A DNA stretch of 31,843 nucleotides from JBBIMP01 sp037444305. GTDB lineage: Bacteria > Acidobacteriota > UBA6911. The stretch spans positions 1-31,843 of the forward strand of contig JBBIMP010000052.1 of assembly GCA_037444305.1 (NCBI GenBank), in the 5' to 3' direction. Positions 15,345-23,516 of this stretch are shown here, one piece after another. Each line of letters begins with the position of its first letter. Within the stretch, counting starts at the first letter, position 1. A program made the translations under genes and the position numbers. The notes beneath the pieces are model-generated. The model saw only the letters and a list, made by a program, of their open reading frames with translations. It made no database searches and was not told where the DNA came from.

Positions 15345-16724
15345 ATGTCGATCCTGATCAAGAACGGGCGCGTCATCACTGCCGAGCAGGACTACGTCGC
15401 CGACATCCACATCGATAACGGCATCATCGCGACCATAGGCTCCAGCCTATCGCCCCCCGCCGACAGGATCATCGAGGCGGCGGGGAAATACGTCATTCCC
15501 GGCGGAATTGACGTCCACACCCATCTCGACATGCCTTTCGGGGGATCGACCTCGAGCGACGATTTCGAAACCGGCTCGCGGGCGGCAGCCTTTGGCGGAA
15601 CGACATGCTTTATCGACTTTGCCATACAAAGCAAGGGTCAGAGCATGCGCGAGGCGTTGGATTCCTGGCGCCTCAAGGGCGAAAAATCGACGCTCGACTA
15701 CGGTCTCCACATGATCGTCACGGACCTCCCCGACTCGCGGCTGAGTGAAATGGATGCCCTGGTGCACGAGGGGGTGACCAGTTTCAAGCTTTTTCTTGCA
15801 TACCCCAACGCACTTATGGTGGACGACGCCACCATTTTCAAGGCCATGCGAAGGAGTGCGGACATCGGCGCCCTGGTCTGCATGCATGCCGAGAATGGCC
15901 AGGTGATCGATCTCCTGGTCCGGAAGGCGGTTGCAGAGGGCAATAAGGCCCCCGCTTATCACGCTTATACGCGACCGCCGGCCGCGGAAGGAGAGGCAAC
16001 CGGAAGGGCGATCGCGCTCGCGGAAATGGCCGGTTCCGCCGTCTACATCGTCCATCTGACCTGCAACGAGGCGCTCGAAAAGGTCGCGGCGGCCCGCGCC
16101 CGCGGCCTCCCGGCTTATGCCGAAACCTGTCCGCAGTACCTGCTCCTCTCCCTCGATGACATCGAGCGGCCGGGATTCGAAGGGGCCAAATTCGTCTTCT
16201 CGCCCCCCGTCAGGGAGAAGTGGCACCAGGAAAGGCTCTGGGAGGGACTCCGGCAGAACACCCTGCAAATCGTGTCCACGGACCACTGTCCCTTCAACTT
16301 TGCCGGGCAGAAGGAACTGGGGAAGGAAAGCTTTGACAAGATTCCAAACGGGGGTCCCGGCATCGAGAACCGTCTCCAACTCATGTTCCACTGTGGCGTC
16401 CGCCAAAAACGCATTTCCCTGAATCGCTGGGTGGAATTGACGTCGACGGCTCCCGCCAGGATGTTCGGCCTTTACTCGCGCAAGGGAACAATTGCGGTCG
16501 GCTACGACGCCGATGTTGTCGTCTGGGATCCGAGCCGGGAGCATACCATCTCGTCGCAGACGCACCACATGCGCGTCGACTATTCGATGTACGAGGGCGT
16601 CGTAGTCAAGGGAAATGCAGAGACGGTGATAGCCGGGGGAAGGATTGTCGTCGAAGACGGCCGATGGAAGGGAGCCGCGGGCGCGGGCCGGTTCATCAAG
16701 CGGGATGCCTTCAGCGCTCCCTAG
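15345..16724 (+). CDS. hydA: Dihydropyrimidinase / D-hydantoinase
   Basis: 459 residues, full length for the cyclic amidohydrolase family. It opens 5,6-dihydrouracil or dihydrothymine to the N-carbamoyl-beta-amino acid. The binuclear zinc site is complete: H58 and H60 (GGIDVHTHLDMPF), the carboxylated lysine K148 (TSFKLFLAYPN), H181 (CMHAENG), H237 (IVHLTC) and D313 (STDHCPF). The substrate-loop and C-terminal segments (NGGPGIENRLQLM, YDADVVVWDPS) are typical of dihydropyrimidinases rather than allantoinases. ATG 15345 has GGAGGG 6-7 nt upstream. It is cytoplasmic and acts between PreA and ureidopropionase in the pathway. In contrast to those two neighbours it is intact, which makes their missing segments more striking. 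The NCS1 transporter gene follows 47 bp downstream. Confidence 0.93.
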   Translation: MSILIKNGRVITAEQDYVADIHIDNGIIATIGSSLSPPADRIIEAAGKYVIPGGIDVHTHLDMPFGGSTSSDDFETGSRAAAFGGTTCFIDFAIQSKGQSMREALDSWRLKGEKSTLDYGLHMIVTDLPDSRLSEMDALVHEGVTSFKLFLAYPNALMVDDATIFKAMRRSADIGALVCMHAENGQVIDLLVRKAVAEGNKAPAYHAYTRPPAAEGEATGRAIALAEMAGSAVYIVHLTCNEALEKVAAARARGLPAYAETCPQYLLLSLDDIERPGFEGAKFVFSPPVREKWHQERLWEGLRQNTLQIVSTDHCPFNFAGQKELGKESFDKIPNGGPGIENRLQLMFHCGVRQKRISLNRWVELTSTAPARMFGLYSRKGTIAVGYDADVVVWDPSREHTISSQTHHMRVDYSMYEGVVVKGNAETVIAGGRIVVEDGRWKGAAGAGRFIKRDAFSAP

Positions 16725-16771
16725 GCCCGGACGGTGCCCGTCGGTTCCCCCGGCACCGAACTGGAGCGCCG

Positions 16772-17377
16772 ATGGAACAGCATTCTCCAGCACTTGTTGA
16801 CACCGATGTTTCGGCTTTCCTCGAAAGCCCGCCGATCATCCTGCTTTCCATGCTGGCTTTGACTACTGCCACTCTCACCACGAACCTCGCGGCAAATGTC
16901 ATCGCGCCCGCAAACGGCTTCTCCAACCTCGCGCCGAAGACGATCAGTTTTGTCGGTGGCGGGCTTATTGCCGCGTTCCTGGGGATTGCCATGATGCCGT
17001 GGAAGCTCCTCTCCGATTTCGGCACCTATATTTTCGGCTGGCTGGTCGGGTATTCGGGATTTCTTGGCCCCATTGCCGGAGTGTTGATAGCCGATTACTA
17101 CTTTGTCAGGGGCAGGGTTCTGAATGTGGGCGACCTGTATTCCAGTTCAGGGGAGTATACGCACACGCGAGGCTTCAATTTGAAGGCCCTCATCGCCCTT
17201 TTCGGCGGCGTGCTTCTCGCCCTGGTCGGGCTTTTCGTGGATGCGCTGAGATTCCTCTACGATTACGCCTGGTTCGTCGGGTTCGGTGCGGCCCTCCTGC
17301 TCTACCTCATCCTCATGAGATCGTCCGCTCCGCGAGGCTCCGCGAGCCCTGAATCCGGCGTCAACTCATCCAGTTGA
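16772..17377 (+). CDS. NCS1-family pyrimidine/hydantoin transporter, N-terminal half missing
   Basis: NCS1 permeases (about 480-500 residues, 12 helices) import uracil, allantoin or hydantoins, usually with a cation. Here ATG 16772 (GGAG 5 nt upstream) gives 201 residues. MEQHSPALV looks like the usual cytoplasmic start of the family. It is followed at once by FLESPPIILLSMLALTTATL and TNLAANVIAPANGFSNLAPK, which belong to roughly helix 8 onward. The late motif GYSGFLGPIAGVLIADYYFV and the final helices are intact. About 280-290 residues, including the substrate-binding helices 1, 3 and 6, are absent with the frame preserved. Transport activity is unlikely. The gene converges on mmsA with a 17-bp overlap. 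The family call is firm; whether the deletion is biological or from assembly is open. Confidence 0.82.
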   Translation: MEQHSPALVDTDVSAFLESPPIILLSMLALTTATLTTNLAANVIAPANGFSNLAPKTISFVGGGLIAAFLGIAMMPWKLLSDFGTYIFGWLVGYSGFLGPIAGVLIADYYFVRGRVLNVGDLYSSSGEYTHTRGFNLKALIALFGGVLLALVGLFVDALRFLYDYAWFVGFGAALLLYLILMRSSAPRGSASPESGVNSSS

Positions 17378-18812
17378 CCCACGATTCCGGGTTCCACTTG
17401 GTGGTTGTCTTCTTCGCCCTCGTCAGGAATTCGATCGAGCTCTTTCCGGTGATATCCCCCACACCGAATTTCGATTCATTCCATCCGCCGAAAGAAAACG
17501 GTTCTCGAGGGACCGGGACGCCGATGTTTATGCCCACCATCCCGGCGCTCACCCGGTCGACAACATGCCGCGCCAGTCCCCCGCTCTGAGTAAAGACCGA
17601 TGCCGCGTTGCCGTAGAGCGACCCGTTCTGGATGGAGACCGCCTCGTCGATCGACCCGGCCCGGATGATCACGAGAACCGGACCGAAGATTTCCTCCCGG
17701 GCTACGGCCATATCCGGGCACACATGATCGATGACGGTCGGCCCGACATAGAAGCCGTTTTCCTTTCCTGCGACCACCGCATTCCGGCCATCGACCAGAA
17801 CCTCGGCACCGGCCCGTTCCGCCTCCGTTATGTATCGCTCGATCCGCTCCTTCGCCGCCTTCGAAATCACCGAACCGAGGTTTACGCCCGGCACGATTTT
17901 GCGGGCTTCCTCGCACAACCGCGAGATGATCCCGTCGAGCTCTCCGACAGCGATCATCGACGCCGCGGCCATGCACCGCTGCCCGGCACAGCCGCTCATC
18001 GAAGCCGCGATGTTCGTGGCCGTCATCTCCTCATGCGCATCCGGGAGAACGATGAGGTGGTTCTTCGCCCCTCCCAGGCAAAGGGCCCGCTTGAAACGGG
18101 ACGTCGCCCGGGAGTAGACAAGCTTGGCCACCCGCGTCGAACCCACGAAGGTGACCGCATCAATTCCAGGATGATCGCATATCCCCTCTACCGCCGCCTG
18201 CGCGCCGTTGACGACGTTGAACACCCCATCGGGCAATCCCGCTTCCTGCAGGAGCTCCGCGATTCGGACCGGGCTGAGGGGCACATACTCGGACGGCTTC
18301 AGCACCATTGTGTTTCCAAGAACCAGCGTGTTGGGGGCCGTCCAGTGGGGGACCATGTTTGGAAAGTTGAAGGGTGTGATGCTCGCAACCACTCCGACCG
18401 GGTACCGGTCGATCCGGCACTCCACCCCCATGCTTACCTCGAGGATTTCTCCCCCGATCATCTGGGGCATGGCGCAGGCGAATTCCGTCACCTCGATCGA
18501 TTTTTCTATTTCTGCAATCGCTTCACCGAGTGTCTTTCCATTCTCCTCATGGACAAGCCCGGCGAGTTCCTTCGCGTTCTGCTCCAACAGCGTCCTGTAG
18601 CGGAAGAGGACCTGCACGCGTTCCTTGATGGGAGTTGCGGCCCATGTGGGGAGCGCGGAACGAGCCGCCCGGACTGCACCTTCGAGGTCCTCAGGAGTTG
18701 AGAGTGGGACGACAGCAATCTGCTCCCCGGTGCCGGGATTCATCACCGGATGCATTTGCCGGCCCGAAAGAAATATCTTTTCACCATGGATGATGTTGGG
18801 AACGGATTTCAT
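17361..18812 (-). CDS. mmsA: Methylmalonate-semialdehyde dehydrogenase (CoA-acylating)
   Basis: 483 residues, normal length. The aldehyde dehydrogenase fold shows SITPFNFPNMVPHWTAPNTL (MmsA subgroup), FVGSTRVAK, LGGAKNHLIVLPDA (AKNH replaces the general-base Glu segment of hydrolytic ALDHs, as expected for CoA-acylating members) and nucleophile C280 in GCAGQRCMAAA. It oxidises methylmalonate semialdehyde to propionyl-CoA or malonate semialdehyde to acetyl-CoA with release of CO2. That is the step after the aminotransferase in thymine and uracil breakdown, and it also serves valine and inositol degradation. ATG 18812 has AAGGAGAT 9 nt upstream. It is transcribed against the pyrimidine genes and lies 62 bp downstream of the TonB receptor gene on the same strand, so it may be read through from that gene or have its own promoter. 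Confidence 0.93.
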   Translation of the reverse strand: MKSVPNIIHGEKIFLSGRQMHPVMNPGTGEQIAVVPLSTPEDLEGAVRAARSALPTWAATPIKERVQVLFRYRTLLEQNAKELAGLVHEENGKTLGEAIAEIEKSIEVTEFACAMPQMIGGEILEVSMGVECRIDRYPVGVVASITPFNFPNMVPHWTAPNTLVLGNTMVLKPSEYVPLSPVRIAELLQEAGLPDGVFNVVNGAQAAVEGICDHPGIDAVTFVGSTRVAKLVYSRATSRFKRALCLGGAKNHLIVLPDAHEEMTATNIAASMSGCAGQRCMAAASMIAVGELDGIISRLCEEARKIVPGVNLGSVISKAAKERIERYITEAERAGAEVLVDGRNAVVAGKENGFYVGPTVIDHVCPDMAVAREEIFGPVLVIIRAGSIDEAVSIQNGSLYGNAASVFTQSGGLARHVVDRVSAGMVGINIGVPVPREPFSFGGWNESKFGVGDITGKSSIEFLTRAKKTTTKWNPESWVNWMS

Positions 18813-18874
18813 GGTTCAGACATCTCCTTGGGCAGCGGTTGCCTTGCTTCAGGGACGCATCGGACGCTCCGGCC

Positions 18875-21800
18875 CTAGAAGATCAACTTAATGCCGAACT
18901 GGATGCGCCGCGGGCTCCTTGCGGACGACACCCGCCCGAAGGCAGGCGACCCCCAGAAGATGTTCGGCAGGTCGAAGTTCGCCCGGTTGAAGGCGTTGAA
19001 AAACTCGGCGCGGAACTGAAGGCTGAGCGCCTCCGCCAATTTCGAGTCCTTCGTCAGGGAGAGGCTCAAGTCGTGATACCCGGGGCCATCGAGGATGTTT
19101 CGCCCCGAGTTGCCGAAGCTTCCGAAAGGCGCCGGCGAGAAGGCTCCGGTGTCAAACCACCTGTCCGGGCCCGGCTCCTGCAGCTTCCCCGAGCCGAGCC
19201 GGTTGGGACGGTTGTTGGCGCCGAAGCCCAGGCCGGCAATCCCGGTGTTGCTGTTGTCGATCTCAGGGAGCAGCGCCACCGTGAACGGCCTTCCGCTCTG
19301 CAGCGTAATGATGCCGTGGGTAGACCACCCGCCGAGCAGCGCCGTCAGCAGCCGGTGGTCCGCCGACAGCCGTTTTCCGCGTCCTGCGGGGAGTTCGTAA
19401 GAGTAGCCCACCGACACGCGGTGTCGCACATCGAAGTTCGACCGCCCCCGCTCCGCCCCGGGGTCAGCGCTGTTCTGGGGGAAGTTCGAGTCGCCTGCGC
19501 TGGAGAAAAAGGTTGAGCTGTCGTCCAGTGATTTGCCGAGGGTGTAGGAGACCAGTGCGGTCAAGCCCGCAGCGTATTGCTGCTGGAAGCGGACCTGAAG
19601 GCTGTTGTACGAGGAGCTACCGCGGGACTCAAGGAAGAGGATGTCGGCGAACTGCGGCACGGGCCGCGGGTTCGGCTGCGCCGGCCGCGGCGAAGCTTGG
19701 TTGCGGTCTCTCGCCGAAAGGATCTTGTTGCCCCTGGAGCCTGCATAGGCCAGCTCCACTACCCTATTTTCCCCGAGCTGGCGCCCAAGGGCCAGGTTCC
19801 AGTGCTGGAAATAGGCGGCGCGGAGATTCCGGTCGAATCCCAGGGCCGAGCCCGGAATGGCAAAAGGATAGTTCGCCGGGAAGGGATTGCTCAGCGTGAG
19901 GGGCAGACCCTGCAGCGGGAAGTAGAGCTTGAAATCGTAGTAGGGCTTGTTGAAGTAGAGTCCCTCCCCCGGCGCCAACGATGCCTGGTCGTAATATATG
20001 CCGTAGCCGGCGCGCACCACGGTGCGGCTGCTGCCGCCCGGGGACCAGGCAATCCCCACGCGGGGCGCCCAGTTGTTCCGGTCCGCCTCGTAGCCGGCGC
20101 GCGGAACGTCGCCCGCGCCGACCGCGGCCAGCGATTTCGTCCTCGGATCGTAGATGTTTGCCCGGTCGTACCGGTCCACGGGCGGGGAGTTGAATTCGTA
20201 GCGCAGCCCAAGCTGCAGCGTGAGGTTGCGCCGGATGCGGTAGCTGTCGTGGACAAAGAAGTTCCAGCTGCGCGTCCGGAGATATTGCGGGTTGTCCAGG
20301 CGCGCTCCTCCGGAGTAGGTGACGAATCCCAGCAACATGTCGGCCAGTCCATTTCCTGTTACCTGGCCGAAATCGGAAAAGGCCATTAGGCCGCGCGATT
20401 GAACGTCGCGGAAGGCGTTCTGCTGCAGGGCGCGGTAGTCGACGCCGGCCCGGAACAGGTGCTTGCCCCTCGAATAAGTGATGGAGTCCATCAACTGGAA
20501 GACATTCGTCACGCTGTGCTGCGGGTTGTTGTACTCGTCTCCCAGCGGCGAGAAGTTGGACACGGTGATGAAGCTCAGGCCGAAGTCGCGAGGATTGGAG
20601 GAAAGTTCCGGCAGGCCCACCGCGCGGTTGATGCTGTTTCCCATGTTCTCGTGGAACACCCCGGCGGCGACCCGGTTAAAGGTGAACCGGACCTGGTTGG
20701 CGAGCTTCGGCGTCGGCGCATAGTCCCCTCCGAGCATGAGGTTCTGCGCCCGTCGGGGGACGTTGGTGCCGAAGCCCGGCACCCGCGCAAAAGCAGGTCC
20801 GGAGAAGGGCTCAAACATGTCCCCGTCGGAAAAACTGTAGCGCGCCACCAGGCTGCAGTTGTCCGCGAGCGCGTGGTCCAGGCGAAGGTCGAACCGGTCG
20901 TCGCTGTCACGCAGGACTGGCGAGGAAACATAATTCTGTCCCGGGAAAGCCCGGTTGGGCAGCGGGTAAAGGGCCGCAATCGCCTTTCCTACCGCACTCA
21001 CCCGTTCCGCAGGGATGCGGCCTCCCGGAAACGGGGTCCGGGTGAAGGGATCGAGCGGTCGCGCGAAGATCGACTGGGAAAAATCTCCGTTTCTCTCCTG
21101 CGCAGTCGGCACATTGGTTACCTGCGTGATGCCCTCGCGCACCCTGCGCCCTTCATAATCGCCGAAGAAGAAGGTTCGGCTTTTCCGGACCGGTCCCCCG
21201 ATGGAGAATCCGAACTGATTGCGCTGGTACCGGGGCGTTCCATCCTCCGCCCGGGCGAAGAAGTTCCGCGCATCCAGCGCCGCATTGCGGAAAAACTCGT
21301 AGGCCGTTCCGTGCAGCTCGTTGGTGCCCGACTTGGTGACGATGTTTACCTGCGCCCCGGCGCTGCGCCCGAAGGAGGCGTCGTAGCTGCCCGTGAGAAT
21401 CTCGAACTCCCGTATGGCATCCACGGGCGGATTGAGGGCAAAGCTGTTCAGCTTGGGATCGTTGTTGTAGGCGCCGTCCAGGATGAAGTTGTTGGAGTCT
21501 TCGCGCGTCCCGTTGACGTTGATGGCGAACTTGCCGCGGACGGAGCCCGGCGATCCCTGCGCGGCCGGCACGGTTCCGGGAAGCAGCAGGCTCAACTGCA
21601 GGAAGTTCCGGCCGTCCAGCGGCAGGTTGACGATCTGGCGGTTTTCTATCGCCGCGCCGGAAGCCGTTTCGTCGGGCTCCACGAGCCGCCTGACCGCGGA
21701 GACCACGATTTCCTCCGCGGGGCCTCCCGGCTCCAGACGCACGTTCACTCGCAGGACCTGTCCGACCTGCAGATTGATGCCGGTCTCGGCGTGCTTCCGG

Positions 21801-22072
21801 AAGCCGATCAGCTCGGCCTCGAGCCGGTAGGATCCAGGGGAAAGCCCGGAGAGCGCGTACTGGCCGTCGGAGCCGGTCAGCGTCCTGCGGGTTTCCCCGG
21901 TCTGCTCATTGATTGCGCTCACGTGAACATCGGACTGCGGCGCGCTCGTGCCGGCAAGAACCTGACCGCGGATGGTGCCTCCCAGAGTCTGCGAAAGCCC
22001 CGTGCCGGGGAGGCACCAGGCGATGAAAACGATGACCAGAAGGACGTGACGCATAGTGATAAACATATACAT
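18875..22072 (-). CDS. TonB-dependent outer-membrane receptor with carboxypeptidase-regulatory-like domain (Oar-like)
   Basis: 1065 residues. The N-terminal export signal may start at ATG 22072 or at the seventh codon (MRHVLLVIVFIAWCLPGTGL). Residues ~30-120 form a CarboxypepD_reg Ig-like domain (GTIRGQVLAG, SGLSPGSYRLEAELIGF). A plug domain follows (~125-250: NLPLDGRNFLQLSLLLPGTV, FILDGAYNNDP, GRSAGAQVNIVTKSGTNELH). The rest is a 22-strand-type barrel ending in the aromatic RIQFGIKLIF. Such receptors are strongly expanded in Acidobacteriota and take up large substrates such as glycans or peptides with energy from TonB-ExbBD. The ligand is unknown. No SusD-like partner is present. It is divergent from the PQQ propeller at 22182, with 109 bp between the start codons, and lies upstream of mmsA. 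Confidence 0.92.
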   Translation of the reverse strand: MYMFITMRHVLLVIVFIAWCLPGTGLSQTLGGTIRGQVLAGTSAPQSDVHVSAINEQTGETRRTLTGSDGQYALSGLSPGSYRLEAELIGFRKHAETGINLQVGQVLRVNVRLEPGGPAEEIVVSAVRRLVEPDETASGAAIENRQIVNLPLDGRNFLQLSLLLPGTVPAAQGSPGSVRGKFAINVNGTREDSNNFILDGAYNNDPKLNSFALNPPVDAIREFEILTGSYDASFGRSAGAQVNIVTKSGTNELHGTAYEFFRNAALDARNFFARAEDGTPRYQRNQFGFSIGGPVRKSRTFFFGDYEGRRVREGITQVTNVPTAQERNGDFSQSIFARPLDPFTRTPFPGGRIPAERVSAVGKAIAALYPLPNRAFPGQNYVSSPVLRDSDDRFDLRLDHALADNCSLVARYSFSDGDMFEPFSGPAFARVPGFGTNVPRRAQNLMLGGDYAPTPKLANQVRFTFNRVAAGVFHENMGNSINRAVGLPELSSNPRDFGLSFITVSNFSPLGDEYNNPQHSVTNVFQLMDSITYSRGKHLFRAGVDYRALQQNAFRDVQSRGLMAFSDFGQVTGNGLADMLLGFVTYSGGARLDNPQYLRTRSWNFFVHDSYRIRRNLTLQLGLRYEFNSPPVDRYDRANIYDPRTKSLAAVGAGDVPRAGYEADRNNWAPRVGIAWSPGGSSRTVVRAGYGIYYDQASLAPGEGLYFNKPYYDFKLYFPLQGLPLTLSNPFPANYPFAIPGSALGFDRNLRAAYFQHWNLALGRQLGENRVVELAYAGSRGNKILSARDRNQASPRPAQPNPRPVPQFADILFLESRGSSSYNSLQVRFQQQYAAGLTALVSYTLGKSLDDSSTFFSSAGDSNFPQNSADPGAERGRSNFDVRHRVSVGYSYELPAGRGKRLSADHRLLTALLGGWSTHGIITLQSGRPFTVALLPEIDNSNTGIAGLGFGANNRPNRLGSGKLQEPGPDRWFDTGAFSPAPFGSFGNSGRNILDGPGYHDLSLSLTKDSKLAEALSLQFRAEFFNAFNRANFDLPNIFWGSPAFGRVSSARSPRRIQFGIKLIF

Positions 22073-22152
22073 CTGTAGCCTTTGTTTGTGAGCGGTTGGT
22101 GGCGCGCCCCGTGCCCGCCGCGCGGTGCATTATGCCACATGGGGACGCCATC

Positions 22153-22161
22153 TGCTATCAT
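22153..22161 (+). promoter_or_regulatory. Candidate extended -10 element for the propeller gene at 22182
   Basis: TGCTATCAT fits an extended -10 (TGn followed by TATCAT) and would start transcription near 22168, about 14 nt before the start codon and close to the AAGGAGG ribosome-binding site. No good -35 box is seen. The 109-bp interval also has to hold the promoter for the divergent TonB receptor. Confidence 0.3.
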
Positions 22162-22181
22162 GCAGGGACCAAGGAGGAAAA

Positions 22182-23429
22182 ATGAACCTGATCACGCTTC
22201 TGGGCGCACTCATGCTGACTGCGGTCCTCGGAATCGGGGACCCGACCGGGGCAGCGTCTTCTGCCGGCGGCGACTGGCCCCAGTGGAGGGGTCCGTTGCG
22301 CAACGGGCTTTCGACCGAAATCGGACTCCTGAAGGAATGGCCGGAATCGGGTCCGCGTGTGACCTGGTCCATTTCCAATCTCGGAGCAGGATACGGCACC
22401 GTCGCAATTCAGCAGGACCGCATCTACGTCCAGGGCACGCAGGGCGGAAAGAGCGCCGTGTTCGCGCTCAACCGGGCCGACGGCAGGATGGTCTGGACAG
22501 CAACGCTGGGAGCCGGCCTCGATCAGGACCGGGGCGGCGGGCCGCGAGGAACCCCCACGGTCGAGGGCGAGAGCCTTTACGCCCTGACAGAAGCCGGAGA
22601 TCTCGCCTGCCTGAGAACCCGCGACGGCTCCATCGGCTGGAGCCGGAATATTCTGCGTGACTTCGGCGGCACCAATCCCAAGTGGCATCTCAGCGAGTCG
22701 CCGCTCGTCGACGGCAACAATCTCATCGTGACGCCGGGAGGGCCCAAGGCAGGCATCGTGGCGCTGGACAAGCGTACGGGCAGGACGGTCTGGGTTGCCG
22801 AGGAGTTGAGCGATCTGGCCGCGTATTCTTCCTGCATTGCCGTGGAGGTGCAGGGCGTCCGCGCCATAACGACCCTGACGGCCTCGGCCGCCGTCGGCGT
22901 TCGCGCGGACAACGGCAAGCTGCTCTGGCGCTACAATCGCGTCGCCAACCGCACCGCCAACGTCACGACCCCGATAATCCACGACGGGAAGGCCTTTTAC
23001 ACCAGCGCCTACGGCACCGGCAGCGCCCTCCTGGGGCTTACGGCCCATGCCGGCTCCATCAGCGCGGAGGAGATCTACTTCAGCCGGGATATGATGAACC
23101 ATCACGGCGGTGTCGTGCTTGTGGACGGATTCCTCTACGGTTTTTCCAACGACATCCTCACCTGCATGGAGTTCGCCACAGGAAGCGTAAGGTGGAAGGA
23201 TCGGAGCGTGGGCAAGGGATCGCTGACCTACGCCGATGGAAGCCTCTACCTGCTGGGCGAAGGCCACACGGCGGGGCTTGCCGTGGCCACGCCGGAGGGA
23301 TACCGGGAAAAGGGACGCTTCAAGATTTCCGACCAGGGATGGCCCAGCTGGGCGCACCCGGTGGTGCATGGCGCCAGGCTCTACATTCGTAACCAGGGTG
23401 TGCTCACCGCCTACAACATCGGCCGGTGA
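22182..23429 (+). CDS. Secreted PQQ-like beta-propeller repeat protein
   Basis: 415 residues. ATG 22182 is chosen for its near-perfect AAGGAGG 5 nt upstream. The frame is open further upstream, but those codons are not protein-like. Signal peptide of ~28 residues, then DWPQWRGPLRNGLS. This copy differs from the others in the second signature: WPESGPRVTWSISNLGAGYG replaces the WSA-ENV-WK and PG-G-SSPIVW segments. BamB-like blades follow: VFALNRADGRMVWTATLGAG, LACLRTRDGSIGWSRN and IVALDKRTGRTVW. It ends at GVLTAYNIGR. It belongs to a slightly different subfamily from the other four propellers. Divergent from the TonB receptor, which may indicate a shared surface function, but this is inference only. 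Confidence 0.87.
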   Translation: MNLITLLGALMLTAVLGIGDPTGAASSAGGDWPQWRGPLRNGLSTEIGLLKEWPESGPRVTWSISNLGAGYGTVAIQQDRIYVQGTQGGKSAVFALNRADGRMVWTATLGAGLDQDRGGGPRGTPTVEGESLYALTEAGDLACLRTRDGSIGWSRNILRDFGGTNPKWHLSESPLVDGNNLIVTPGGPKAGIVALDKRTGRTVWVAEELSDLAAYSSCIAVEVQGVRAITTLTASAAVGVRADNGKLLWRYNRVANRTANVTTPIIHDGKAFYTSAYGTGSALLGLTAHAGSISAEEIYFSRDMMNHHGGVVLVDGFLYGFSNDILTCMEFATGSVRWKDRSVGKGSLTYADGSLYLLGEGHTAGLAVATPEGYREKGRFKISDQGWPSWAHPVVHGARLYIRNQGVLTAYNIGR

Positions 23430-23468
23430 GCCCCATTTGAAATTCTGCCTTGCAGAGCACGGCGCAAC

Positions 23469-23485
23469 AGAAGGGTTTGCCTTCT
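23469..23485. terminator. Weak hairpin between convergent propeller genes
   Basis: AGAAGG, loop GTTTG, CCTTCT, followed by TGCTTT. A 6-bp stem with a poor T-tract, placed in the 87-bp gap between two convergent genes where a bidirectional terminator would be expected. Confidence 0.3.
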
Positions 23486-23516
23486 TGCTTTCGCCTCGTG
23501 GGCCGCGCGCTGCGCC

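Noticed and set aside
20399..22078. Long plus-strand frame opposite the TonB receptor
   Set aside because: No recognisable motif, and the opposite strand encodes a textbook plug and barrel.
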